In this document: positions 22,511-33,878 of the stretch, one piece after another | Position numbering within the stretch: the first letter of the stretch is position 1 | Layout: each line of letters opens with the position of its first letter | Origin: Boswellia sacra | Taxonomy: Eukaryota > Streptophyta > Magnoliopsida > Sapindales > Burseraceae | Reading direction: 5' to 3' | NCBI GenBank assembly: GCA_013180625.2 | Contig: SNVD02010008.1 | Span: 186,001 to 250,000 of the forward strand | Length of the DNA: 64,000 bases | Program-made: the position numbers and the translations under genes | Notes under the pieces: model-generated | Told to the model about the DNA's origin: nothing | The model's input: only the letters and a program-made list of their open reading frames with translations | Database searches by the model: none

Positions 22511-24092
22511 GATCAGGCAGTTTCAGGGGTACTTGTTTAGTATAATGAAAAGAGTTTTAAATATATTTATATGAGTTAGTTTGGGAAAGAAGCATTATCT
22601 GTAAAAGTTTATTTTGGAAAGAAGATTTTAAAGAAATTATGTTTTGTTTATTAAATAACTGAAGCGATGATTTTAGCATATCATCATGAGTTTTATTTTA
22701 TGAGATTGAGAAAATATGCACTCTTTTCACTGCTTTTAAAGAATATAGAATCAAGCAATTTTATTTAAAGATTTTTAATCAAAAGTTATTTGTTTTAAAA
22801 ATTCTATAAGATATTTGATGATATTTTGACAAGTACGATAGATTTTCTTAAGTATAAATATAAGATGAGTTTTCTAGTTAGAAATGTATTATATGATTTT
22901 ATTATGAGACAGTCATAGTCATACAATTTATGATTTGTTTAGAGAATAAATTTAACTAGTGATTGAGTATATGATGAGAGAAATGTTATTTAAAAATTCT
23001 ATATTATTTTATTTCTTTTCGCATCTGTTTATACATCTTTTTGGAGAGAAGAAAGAGATATAGTGATAAGTTTTGCAGTGTATATGAGATTAAATAAGGG
23101 TTCAAAGTAAATATACGCAAGCGATTTGCTTATATAGTTTAAGAATATTGAGTTATTTTGGTAAGTAAGTTGAAGAATTATATAAAGTGTTTTCTTTACA
23201 GATGGTTATTAAAATTTTACAGTTGTCACTACAAGAATTTTTTACATATTTGTCACTTCACAATTTTTTTATTTGATAGTTTTTAAAAAAAATGAGAAAT
23301 TTAACCATGTCTTAACAGTCAAACCTATTAATTCATCTTATTTGTCTCTTTTTGTCTTTATTCAATCACATATATATCACATTTTTATAAAAATTTGACA
23401 AGTATGTGAAAATATAATTTTTTCTTTTCATTCTCAAATTTTCTTCTTTCTTTTCATTTTTGTTTCAAATATGTGAATATAATATTTAAAATTTCAATAA
23501 ATTTATTTAAATATAATTAAACAATATAATTTTATTTTTAATTTAAAATCAAAAATAATTTTTAAAATCTTTAAATTAAAGATAACATTATTATATATAT
23601 GAAAAGAATAAATTTTTAAATATTAAATTTTAGAAAAATAAATTTTTAAATATGAAAATTTTATGAAATAAATAAAATTATTTTTTAATTTAAAAGTGAT
23701 GAAAATCATATTATTTAATTACTTTAATGAAAATTAAGTAATTAAAAATATCAAAAAAATTATTTTACAATAATATAATATTTTAAATATGTAAAAAATT
23801 ATTATAATTTATTTTAAAAATTATGGATAAGAGGTGGGAGGGGGAGGAGGATGTAAATTGAAAAAAGAAAAAAATTAAAAAAGAGAAAAAAAAGGAGAGT
23901 TAGTATAGAGAATCAGAGACAGGAGTCGAGATGAATGAATGAATGAATTATTTGAAAGAGCGAGCCGAACTGCGACGATCATCAAAATGCATCGTTTTTG
24001 TCAATCAAAAACCCTAGCCCTATCCGTTTTACGCCTTTCTAGGCTTTCGATCTGTTGATCTGTGGATCTGCTGTGATCTGAGGTTAGGGCGA

Positions 24093-24362
24093 ATGAAAAC
24101 GGAGCGAATGATGTCGTCGAACGAGGATCTGGACAGGCAGATCGAGCAGTTTATGGAGTGCAAGCCGTTGTCGGAGCGGAGGTGAAGGCGCTTTGTGATC
24201 AAGCGAGAGCGATTTTGGTGGAGAAGTGGAACGTGCAGCCGGTCAAGTGTCCCGTCACCGGTTGCGGCGATATTCACGACCGGTTTTATGATCTAATTGA
24301 GCTTTTTCGCATCGGCGGCAATGGTCCTGATACTAATTATCTCTTCATGGGTGATTACGTGG
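24093..24362 (+). pseudogene. Captured exon 1 of a PP2A catalytic subunit gene
   Basis: A GC-rich island. From ATG 24093 or 24111 the frame reads [20 protein letters not shown], the conserved N-terminus of plant protein phosphatase 2A catalytic subunits. A one-base loss near 24175 shifts frame; from 24178 the family sequence continues ([44 protein letters not shown]). It stops at a donor site G|GTAAGT (24363), so the exon-intron boundary was captured from genomic DNA. The metal-binding GDIHGQ box reads GDIHDR, which would impair catalysis. The preceding 160 bp (aaaaccctagccc) look like the donor gene's 5' untranslated region. The remaining PP2A exons are absent. Confidence 0.9.
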
Positions 24363-24487
24363 GTAAGTAATCTCTTCATCAGTTTTTGGATCTATATTCT
24401 AATAATATTTGATATAATTCATGAAATTTATTTTGATTATTTGCTTGCTATGCAAAATTGATTGGAAATTACATTGAAAAAAAGTTT

Positions 24488-27256
24488 GACAAATTATGTT
24501 GGAACATTTGGGTCAAGATGCTGAATGTCTTGATTTTGCACCGGATACCGAGCTTTATGCTTTTTGTGTGTTTACAGATGCACAAGTAATGCATGTCAGA
24601 TGTTTAGGAATAATGCCTGTATATTTTATTACAGTAATTTCTTTGTTTTTTGCCGGCTATGGTGGGAAATTACATTATGATTTTCATATGTAATTATTGA
24701 TTATGTTTTTGTATATCCTTTTCTTATATGACCAAGTGGCCAATCCCATATGATGATTTTTATGTTTCTGTATATCCCTCTCTTATATGACCAAGTGGCC
24801 AATCCCATATGATGATCTGAAAAGGTTTGGGATTTCTCCACCCCTAGAAGGAAGATATATGTCTCGCTATCAAGTATTTTTCCTGTTTACATTAACCTTT
24901 TACTGCTATGTATATCAGCTATTTTCCCAATAAGCATTTCATAATTGAAACTTAAGCGAGTATTCGCAAATTGAGAATTGGACTTATTTTTCTTGCTCAA
25001 CAGTTGCCTCTCTGCCGATGTCTCCAAATACATTGTTCTTTACTGTAACTCTTTTAGACAATTACTCCAAATCTACAAGATTTTGCAAGATTATGAGAAA
25101 TTTGTGCTCAGCCTATTGCAGGTATCATATACATCATGGTTCCTTGATGCATTCAACTATGCTATGGCAACCAGTAAAGATGTGCTGAATTTGAGTATTG
25201 GAGGACCTGATTACTTGGATCTCCCATTTGTAGAGAAGGTAAGACATCCTTGGCCTGCTAATTATATTTGTAAAACTTGATATAGCTTACAATCTAAAGC
25301 ATGTGAAAATAGGAAATATGAATTATAGATTCTCTCTGTAGATACTATCAAGTTACATGAACATTGATTTGTAAGATTACCAATTTTTCCTTCGAAAACT
25401 TCTGTTGCTTTCTTTGTAGTATGCTTTGACGCATGGTCATGCATCTTTAGAACATTTATGCTATTGAAATTTAGGAACTTTTTGTAAAACTAAGTACAGC
25501 ATTATTTTTCACCAGGTTTGGGAAATAACAGCAAATAACATTATTATGGTTTTGGCAATTGGAAATGATGGACCACTTTATGGTACTTTAAACAATCTAG
25601 CAGATCTGACTGATGTTATTGGCGTTGGTGGCATTGATTATAGCGATCACATAGCCTCATTTTCTTCACTTGGCATGAGTACTTGGGAGATTCCTCATGG
25701 GTAGTCTCTCATTCTTTGTGTTTCCAGACGGATCTTAATTTCATTTGGACTCTGAATATTGGGTGGCTCTTTTTTTTTCTTGTTTTTCTTGTTAATTATT
25801 TTAAGTGACCATACCAAAGTTATTCCCTTTGCTGCTATGATGGTGTAGAATGTCAATACCTAAAAAGCAACCACAATTTTGAATTAGTTAGTCATATTCA
25901 ATTATTGCTATATGGATATGTCTAAGACTAGAACTAGACATCTCGAACCATAGTAGAGCAACCGCATTTGACTTATGAAAAGTGAATGTATCATACATCT
26001 AATTGTTGCATTTATATATATGAAAATGAAGTTTTCGATTTAATCTCTTTTTTCCATTATTGTTCTGAAGACAATTTGGTTTTCCTTCTCCCTCATAGAT
26101 ATTGTGGGTGCATGTCAGTGCAACAATGAATTTATGCAAAGCATACTATGCCACTAGTGCTACAGTGCAAATAAGCTAGAATTTGAAAACTTTTACCTTT
26201 GAATTGCACAACATTTCAGTTTAATTGGCCATCTATAAAAAATAAATTTCGTCAAGAGTTTTAAGCTCTGTATCTTAGATGACTTTTCCATGGTTGTACA
26301 TGGCTTAGAAAAAATCACTCTACTTTTGAGAATCCTCGTCCTTGCAAAAGAACATCCAGTCTATGAAACTTGGTCGGCCACTCATCTGAGAAGTTGTCTG
26401 CTTGATGTTGTTGATTGATTTATCATGATTGAAAACCTTTTATCTTGAGACACCTTTCTTCATCTGTTGCTTCTCATGAAACTCTTGCTGATGACATGAA
26501 GTTTCCTTTCATCAAGCGGTGATGCCTTATTGTTTAATCACGGCTTTTTGGCAATTTAGACATCTAGTAATCTTTTAGGCTAAGCATGCAGTGATTGCTT
26601 ACCATTGCATTGACTGTTTTTTTAGAAAATTAATACACTTGCTATATGCATCCTCTCCTTTCAATAAATAAAACTTATGTTGACATATTCAAGATTACTT
26701 CCTTTTTCTTTTTCTTGTTATTTTTCTTTTCAGTTTCTGCATCCCTCCATATGCTTGCCTTGTTATGCTTATTGTTGTACTAAAATGATTTGACTATGTA
26801 ATTTGTATCAACAACTATGGTCATGTGACACTAGATATTTTAGCATATAGATGGGAAATTATGGGTTCCAAGATTAGCACAGGATGTAAAAGCTTATCAG
26901 GCACTAGTGTAGCAAGTCTAGTGGTTGCAAGGGTAGTATGTCTGCTTGTCAGCATTATCCCTGAAAACAATCGGAAAATCATTCTAAATCCGGCAAGCGT
27001 GAAATAAGTATTGGTTGAGGGGGCTGCAAAGCTTGCTGGTCCAAATATGTAGGAACAAGGTGCCGAAAGAGTTGACCTGTAAGTTCTCATTTTATGTGCA
27101 GATTTCACTCTGTCATTCTTTTTTGCAGTGTAATTTTTAGTATTTTTGCTTGTGTATTCATTACCATATACGTCTCTAGTTTTAGTATTATTGCTTCTAA
27201 TTTTTTTGCTCTTTTTCAGATTAGAGTCATATGAAATCATGAAGAACTATCAATGA
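24488..27256 (+). pseudogene. Captured exons of a site-1 protease (SKI-1/S1P-like subtilase) gene
   Basis: Five exon-like blocks in order: 24488-24585 (GQDAECLDFAPDTELYAF, donor GTAAT), 25122-25238 ([30 protein letters not shown]), 25516-25700 ([36 protein letters not shown], donor GTAGTC), about 26815-27078 (IMGSKISTGCKSLSGTS) and 27220-27256 (LESYEIMKNYQ). These match membrane-anchored site-1 protease of the Golgi, which activates membrane-bound bZIP factors by cleavage. The oxyanion Asn (GNDG) and the nucleophile motif GTSVAS are present, but the exons with catalytic Asp and His and the C-terminus are missing. Stops occur in the fourth block and its acceptor site looks lost. Introns were kept, so capture was at the DNA level. 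Confidence 0.88.
25701..26814 (+). other. Intron-like interval of the captured S1P fragment
   Basis: About 1.1 kb of AT-rich DNA between two S1P exon blocks; nothing else recognised. It may be the donor gene's own intron. Confidence 0.5.
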
Positions 27257-28469
27257 ATTTATGAATAATCTACTTTTTCAATTCTGATCTATTGAGTTTT
27301 TGGTCAATAGGTCCTAGTGTTTCACCAGACTTTGTTATATGGAAGTTTAAAAAATGAAAATTACACAATTTTCATTTCATTTTATTTCTTTTTGGTACAA
27401 GTTTTTGTTTGTCATGATGTAGATTACCACCTCTCAGATGCATTACTTATCTTTCCGCTGACTAGAGTTCGAGCTGTATATCTGCTATCTCTTTTTGCAA
27501 CCTTTTATGCTGTTTTTTGTAACTTTTTATGTAATTTTGCTTAACGTTTTGTGTATTGATTTTGTAAACTTATATTTAAACTACCAGGTTTTTGCATTTT
27601 CAGTTTTATCTCTATGGTCTGCAGTTGGATTCTCCCAAGTGTTTGCTGGAAACATGTCAAAATTCGGACTTATTTCATATGGCTAGATGAATTAGATGGT
27701 TTGTCAAGCAATTGACAAAAGGGAAATCACATCTTAGGTGCTTGGTTTTCTTTATGTACTTATGATTTCTTCCACTTGGATCTGTTTTCTTGTTATGTGG
27801 TTGTTGTATTCCAACCTCATTATCAGCTTTTTACCTACTGGCTTAAATAAACTCTTCCTTCGTTAATAATTGGCTTTTAGATCTTCTAGTTTTGTATTTG
27901 TGGCAAATTAAGTAATTTCCATCTATGTAACTGATGAATCTCTCTAATTGTTAAATTTCAGCAAAAGATTTTGAATTTTCTCTTGTACCATGTAGCCATG
28001 AATGCTGCAGTAGCATTCTGTTATTGCTACCTACATACATCAAGCAATTATAGAAGCATTTGGAAATAATGGTATGACTTTGTAAGCTCAACTGCAATAA
28101 TGTAATTGAGTATGAAGCACCATATCAATTTGTAACCACTATGATGCACCTGCATACATGTGTTTCAAATGAATGCTTGACCTTTAGCTTTTTATTTCCT
28201 TTTTCCTGCTTTAGAAATTAGATGGATTTGATACACTTCACTTGCCATAATCCATTGTTATTCTTTACTCTTATTGGTGTAAATTACTGACTACATGAAT
28301 TACAAAGTTGCTAATTACTTGGTATTGTGTAGTATGCTTACTTGTTTGTTATATAGATTTTTGATATATGATAAAGTGTGATTGATTTGAGGATTGAAGC
28401 TTGTTTTATGAGAAATTTGTTTAATGTAACAAATGATTCATATTATGAATTTCTGAAATTTAATATACC

Positions 28470-28470
<1 letters not shown>
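27257..28470 (+). other. Unassigned interior of the CACTA element
   Basis: AT-rich. A short frame at 27588-27686 (SVLSLWSAVGFSQVFAGNMS) follows a plausible acceptor (tttgcattttcag) and might be another exon fragment; I cannot assign it. Confidence 0.4.

Positions 28471-28508
<38 letters not shown>
28471..28508. repeat. (TA)n microsatellite
   Basis: About 19 TA dinucleotides near the right end of the CACTA element. Confidence 0.9.
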
Positions 28509-28511
<3 letters not shown>

Positions 28512-28514
28512 TAC

Positions 28515-28790
28515 TTGGCCGTTAAAAACTGCCAAGTATATATATTTTTTTATTTTTAAAACTAATTATACTTGGCAGTCAAAAACCGTCAAGTATATTT
28601 TTTTTTATTTTTAAACCTACTATATTTGGCGGTCAAAAAACGCCAAGTATAGTTAGATGCATATTTGGCACTTTGACCGACCGCCAAATATAGTCAAACT
28701 GACTATATTTGGCAGTGCCATTGGTGGCGCTTTTAAAACCGTCAAATATGATCATATTTGACGGTCAAAGACCGCCAAATATGATCATTT
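28515..28790. repeat. CACTA right subterminal inverted repeats
   Basis: Many copies of a 12-15-bp motif in both orientations: tatttggcggtcaaa, gaccgccaaatat, acttggcagtcaaa, accgtcaagtat. Such arrays next to CACTA ends bind the element's transposase in known families. Confidence 0.8.
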
Positions 28791-29531
28791 TTCTTGTAGT
28801 GTGTTTTATAAGAATGAAGTTTATAAAGAAAGTTGAGAAGAAATAGTCGTTTGTACGTTATTTTGAAAAGAAAAATATACTGGTTCCCTTTTAGAAGTGA
28901 TTATATATTGTATTTTGTTTTAAGAAAAATGAAATTTTAGAGCACAAAGCTTTATTTAAGGAATGAGTTGTATGAAATAAAGAAAGTAATATTTGATGTA
29001 ATAAAATATGTCCACTCACTGAGCATTTAGCTCATTCTTTCCCTATTATTTTTCCTAACCAAATGCTACAGGTTTAGTGCTAAGCTGTCTTTGATGCAAA
29101 GGAGGGCCACACGATGTATACTAATTTTTCATGCATTAAAATTATTTCATTTTTTATGTATCTTGTATAAATTTTTAAAGGTTAAGTACGTTGAGTACGA
29201 TTTATTTATCTTTTAGGATATTGTGGTTGATAAGGACGAAAGTCCCAAAAAGAAGTCGGGATGAGGAATATTTTAGAAGTGTAAAAATGTGTATTTTTGT
29301 AGGGGGTTTTCTTCAAATTATAGGGGAAACTCTGTCGGTTTTTCAATAAAAATATTCCGAGTATTTTTTATTTTATATAAAAGACACAAACTAAAAAAAT
29401 AATTTTTTTATGAATAGTTTTATCAGAGTGACAGAGCAAAAAGTGTAGGAAGATAGTTAATTGAAAGATTGTTCTTTTAGTGAACAATTTTAGGTATGAC
29501 TTGCCTGTATAGCTAGGGGCGGGTCGTGTCA

Positions 29532-31496
29532 ACGGATGCTATAATGCATGGCCAGTCCATAACACCACGAATATCGAGCCACAACCAATTAGAATTAGGA
29601 AACTTTGAGTATAAGCCTTGAAAGATACTTCAATCGATTGAATTATCAACACTGTTTAGTACACATATATATACAAAAAGCTTTGGATAGCTGTTAAACT
29701 CTGATTGATTAAATTGTAACTAATTATAAGTAATTGTAACTCTGCTAACAAAGCTAACATAATCAGCAAACAGAGTTAACAGCACCAGCTAACAGACTAA
29801 CAATAGTAACTAATTGTATTGAACGATTATAGCTAACACAACCTATCTAAAATTATATGTTAATTTAATTGATTATATAGTTTCCATTAACTTTGGAATC
29901 AATTGTTTATAGTTGTTCCATTTTTATCGTATCTCCTCATCACAAGTGAAATGACTTTTTCACCAATATATGGTTCCATCGAAGGCATTCGTAAGTTCAC
30001 ATACAAACATTAAAACATGTTTGCTAGCCGAAGTTTGTGCAATTGGCCCGCAAACTTCAATTTAATTATTATTTCAAAAGGTAATTGACATTCTTAAGAA
30101 TCAGGTTAATAATCAGATAAATTTGAATTAAGTTAGTTTAATTATTTAGTAGTTCTTATTTGTTTGGTCTAGTTCCTCACTAATTAATCTCTACTACAAG
30201 CAATTTTTTTTTTTAATTTTGGAGAACAACGTATTAGGATAGGCAAAAAAAAAAAAAAACCGAGAAACTGAACCAAACTGTCAAAACCGGTTTGTTTTTG
30301 TTTTGTAGCTTAATGATATTTTTGTACTAGACTTTTTTTTTTTATTCATCCATAAATTATTGCAACCATGTGACTTTCTAAACCATATATGGAAACCTTA
30401 ATAAATTAGTTCCAAATTCTTGATAAAACATTACTTATTGTTTACTACTAAATATTTAATTTTAAAGGACTTCTATATATACAATATAACCATATAATCA
30501 TACTTATATAATGTGTGATGTGATGTAACATAATTTGATTAGATAATAAAATTACACAATAAATATACGATGCAGTAATTTAATGATATGACATTGAATG
30601 ATATTATGTCACGTTATGTTATATGAGAGTGATTGTATAAGAAGTTTATTATTATTATTATTATTATGAAATTTGAATTGTGACATTGGTTTTGGATATG
30701 TAATTAACATTGTATTGCTTTATTGCCTATCTTTAACTCATCCTAAATAAATGAAAAAATAAAAACAAAACCAAGCACAATTAATCCAATTTTCATCAAA
30801 AGACTTAAATGCACACAATACATAATAAGTATTACTCACCCAAAAATATTCATTCTCAGTTCAGTTAGATTGTATGAATTAAGTTATATGACTTTATTGT
30901 ACACCCAGTATTACTCATCCTAAACATCATCTTTGAATTTTGTACATCACCAGAAACTCTTTCGAAAAAAATTCTTCTATAAAACAATTAATAAGAAAAA
31001 AAAGATAGTTGAAATGAAAAGATAATACTAGTAAAATAAAATTTTAAGACAATAGCAATTAGCAAATCTTTAATTAGTCATGTAATAAAACTGAATATAT
31101 ATAATTTGACCGTTGGAGGCAAGGTCAGGGAGCGCCACAATTTGGTATCTAACAGCTTATGATGTCTCGGAAAACCGCCTTTATAATCGATTTAGGAAAC
31201 ATAATAGAATTTGAAACTAACTCGGATTATAATCCTTGCAAGAAATATAAATTAAAATTATCCAAACTCGATCTTACAATTATCACTTAATCACTTCTTG
31301 TATTGCAACCTTCATTACCCTATTAAGATACAAATTTCACCTTCATACTAATCGCTACAAACATTAACAAACAATTAGGAAGCTTTTTTTTTTTAATTCA
31401 TTCATTCATTACTCAGATTAATTATCTTCCTCTCTTCTTGATTTCCTCTCTTCTTGATTTCCTCTCAAACTTCTTCTCTATTCACGTATCATCACC
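29532..31496. other. Host flank of the large-LTR element
   Basis: The first bases (atgcatggccagtccata) match 13572-13592. 31140-31496 matches 13640-13888, the leader of the intact J-domain-like gene. Between these, 29600-31100 is extra AT-rich DNA relative to the other copy with no recognised gene. Confidence 0.55.
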
Positions 31497-31634
31497 GTGA
31501 CTGACGTTATGATTGCCACGGCCGAAGAGGAGTTCTCAAAGAAGAGCATGTCTCTGCTTTCAACTGGGCAACTTTAGCCAACTCATTCGACCCTTTTGAC
31601 CCTGACATCTACAACTACGTTCAAGTTTATCATA
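31497..31634 (+). pseudogene. Truncated duplicate of the J-domain-like gene
   Basis: Colinear with the first 45 or so codons of the gene at 13889 (gttatgattgccacggcc, gaggagttctc, caagtttatc), but the start codon reads GTG, indels shift the frame, and the copy ends abruptly at the Copia LTR that begins at 31635. The remainder of the gene is not found after the element, so it was lost with later rearrangement. Confidence 0.85.
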
Positions 31635-32335
31635 TGATGAGCTCATGCATGATGCATGGAGCTTCTAGATCCCTCCTATGTGAATGAGTTGAGTCAATGG
31701 AGGTAGGCACCTCCCATATGGTAAGTTAAGGTTAGGTGAACTACCCACCTAACTTTGTTGAAATTGTATGCAGAATTTTTCTATAAATATGGGACGAATT
31801 CTTCCTGAGTTTGTAAGAGTGATGGATTGCAAAGAGAGTCCAATCCAAAACCAGAGAGTTCTGAGAGTGTGAGAGAGCCAAGAGAGCTCCAGGATTAGTT
31901 TAGGGGAGTTTTTGTGTAAATCTTGTATATTGAATTTTCTCTGTTAATACAAGTTAATTTTCTTCTAGAAATCTGTTCTGAGTTTGCATTGCATCCCCAA
32001 CAAGTGGTATCAGAGCCTCGTTAAGCTCCTGGAACGTCAGAACAGAGAGAAAAAAAAATTAGAGAAAATTCGTCCCCTGTTTCTGGAAAATTTTGAATTT
32101 TCGGAAAGTGTTCGAATTCCAAATTTGAAGTGTCCAGTGTGCTCGTGACGTCGTGTTGATCATTCTGCAATTTTTCGGCAATCGATCCGACCACCAGAGA
32201 AGCCTCACGTGCCACCAGCCTGCACTGCGAGTGGGCTTCACTCGCCTCACGTGCTGCATGCGTGTCTCAAGGAAGAAGACGACCCACGTCATCACACTTT
32301 TGTCACGTCATCAGGACACGTCAGCATAGCCACGT
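31635..32335 (+). mobile_element. Copia 5' end: LTR, primer site and leader only
   Basis: 31635-32002 is a 368-bp LTR (TGATGAGCTCATGCATGA..CCCCAACA) related to 4423-4789 and sharing its TATA box and gttctgagttt end. TGGTATCAGAGC at 32005-32016 is the tRNA-Met primer site. The leader continues to 32335, where the Athila-like LTR begins. No Copia coding sequence follows on either side of the Athila-like element, so the rest of this copy is deleted. Confidence 0.9.
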
Positions 32336-33864
32336 TGACACATCCGAAAAAGGATTGTCTCCCAAGTATAGGAGTGTCGAAGTAATAAAACCCGGTGAGA
32401 CCGGGGTCGATCCACGAGGAAGGGAATTTAAGCGTTACAAATTATAAGCTAAACAAATGTGATATGGATGATTCAAAGAGGTGACATGATAATATCAACA
32501 AGTATGTAAGATGGTAGGTGGTATTACCGACCATTCAAATATAAAACAAAAAGCAAGAGGAGGTAAAACCATCCATGGAAATAGGTGGTATAACCAACCA
32601 TAGTAAATTAAAGAACAATTTCATAAGGTGGTAGAACCTACCATAGTAAATAAAATAAAAAGTTCATAAACAATAGAATAATTAAAATACAAGAGGAATT
32701 AACACAATAACAATGAAGGCTAAGGTTAGGGGATCCGCCCTTAATATTTCAAATAAGGATAATTAACCCATTTTAGTTATATGAATTATATTTGTTTCAT
32801 TACCAATATTTATACCACTTCTTGTAAATGGGTTCAAGCATCCAATGTGCCAATCACCATATGTCTACAACAAATCAAGGTTCCTAACTAGATTCGTGTC
32901 GGTAAGGAAGAACCATACATCATCTAGAAAGGATCCAAGCATTTGATGTGCCAAGGATTGTCGACAATGGATCAAGACCTCCACTTTACGAGTGGTGTCA
33001 AGATTGATTAAGAAATTAAATATAAATCATATTGAATAAACATTATAAGATTAAGATTATTAAGCACATATTAAGGGTTAGAGAATCCTTATTCTCATAT
33101 CAAGGGTTTCACCCTTTCACCTTAGCAAAAGAGAAATTAGAAGAACATTATAATAGAAAGAAAATAAAATGCAAGAAAAAGGAAATTCATTAATAACATA
33201 AACACACAAAACACAATACAAGATCCTAGCCAAAGCCAAAATGTTCCAGCCAAGGCCAAGATGCCCTAATGGGTCACAAGGCACCTCTATTTATAGATAC
33301 ATCCAGGGGCAAACTTGTCAAATTACAAGGGCATAATTGTCAAATATTAGTTGTAAATATCTTTGACAATTGGGATCATTAGGCACCGACTTTGACCATC
33401 AATTTTGACATCGAAATGTTGTGAATTTTAATCACATGTCTTCATGAAAGTTGTAGATATTTCTCTCAGCTTTCTAGAACATATTGATTTGCACAATTTG
33501 GATACGTATTTTGAGAGATACGGTCCAAATACTGAGGCCTGGTCAGACTGGGCCGAGACTGTAGATGGGTTCACTTCAAGCCCAATTTTGGTCCACTAAG
33601 AGCCCGAATTTGATGATGCTTGTGAAATGCAATCTTGTAGACAATTAAATCAGCTTTCCAAAACATTAAGAATTGCACCATTCTGATCTATAAATAGAGA
33701 GTTATGCCCATTTTACCGAACCTGTAACAAAACCAAAATTAAGAGAAATTAATTCCAAAGATGCAAATGCTACAAATATGCTTAAGTTGAGGAATTTAAT
33801 GACACTATTAATGCAATATGATGAACTAAACTCTTATTAAACATGCATATTTAAGTGTTCATCA
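32336..33864 (-). repeat. Athila-like 3' LTR (1529 bp)
   Basis: On the minus strand begins TGATGAACAC and ends GGATGTGTCA. Matches 42443-43971 with about 14 substitutions clustered near the R/U5 end (plus-strand 32443-32515). Confidence 0.92.
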
Positions 33865-33878
33865 CACCCCCCAACTAG
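33865..33878 (-). other. Athila-like polypurine tract
   Basis: Minus strand agttggggggtgtg directly before the 3' LTR. Confidence 0.7.

Larger units (their letters stand above)
23227..28801 (+). mobile_element. CACTA (En/Spm-type) transposon carrying host gene exons
   Basis: Begins CACTACAAGAA and ends TTCTTGTAGTG, the standard CACTA terminal inverted repeat, with a 3-bp target duplication TGT on both sides (23224-23226, 28802-28804). The sister LTR at about 18920 shows the uninterrupted site (agttgttttataag), proving insertion. Length 5575 bp. No transposase was recognised, so it is non-autonomous. The right end has inverted subterminal repeats. Between AT-rich ends lie exon 1 of a PP2A catalytic-subunit gene and several exons of a site-1-protease-like gene, both on the plus strand. 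Confidence 0.92.
15868..29531 (+). mobile_element. Large-LTR non-autonomous element (Tekay/Del-like), interrupted by a CACTA transposon
   Basis: Two direct LTRs start TGTAATGCCCGTTGGG and end GGGTC(T/G)TGTCA. The 5' LTR (15868-19648) is 3781 bp; the 3' LTR (20110-29531) is about 3844 bp once the CACTA insertion and its 3-bp duplication are removed. Only 461 bp lies between them, with a tRNA-Met primer site at one end and a polypurine tract at the other, and no retroviral domain. The phrase atttcgaggacgaaatt before the polypurine tract is typical of the 3' end of Tekay/Del chromovirus interiors, so that lineage probably supplies the proteins. The flanks (gcaga left, acgga right) are only an imperfect 5-bp duplication. 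Confidence 0.88.
20110..29531 (+). repeat. 3' LTR, split by the CACTA element
   Basis: 20110-23226 and 28802-29531 are colinear with the 5' LTR (resuming at 18925). A tandem array matching that of the 5' LTR lies at 22290-22510. Relative to the 5' copy it has a small insertion near 21370-21420 and scattered substitutions. Confidence 0.88.

Noticed and set aside
24158..24370. An intact small phosphatase protein
   Set aside because: It is only the frame-shifted second part of a captured PP2A exon and reads past the splice donor.
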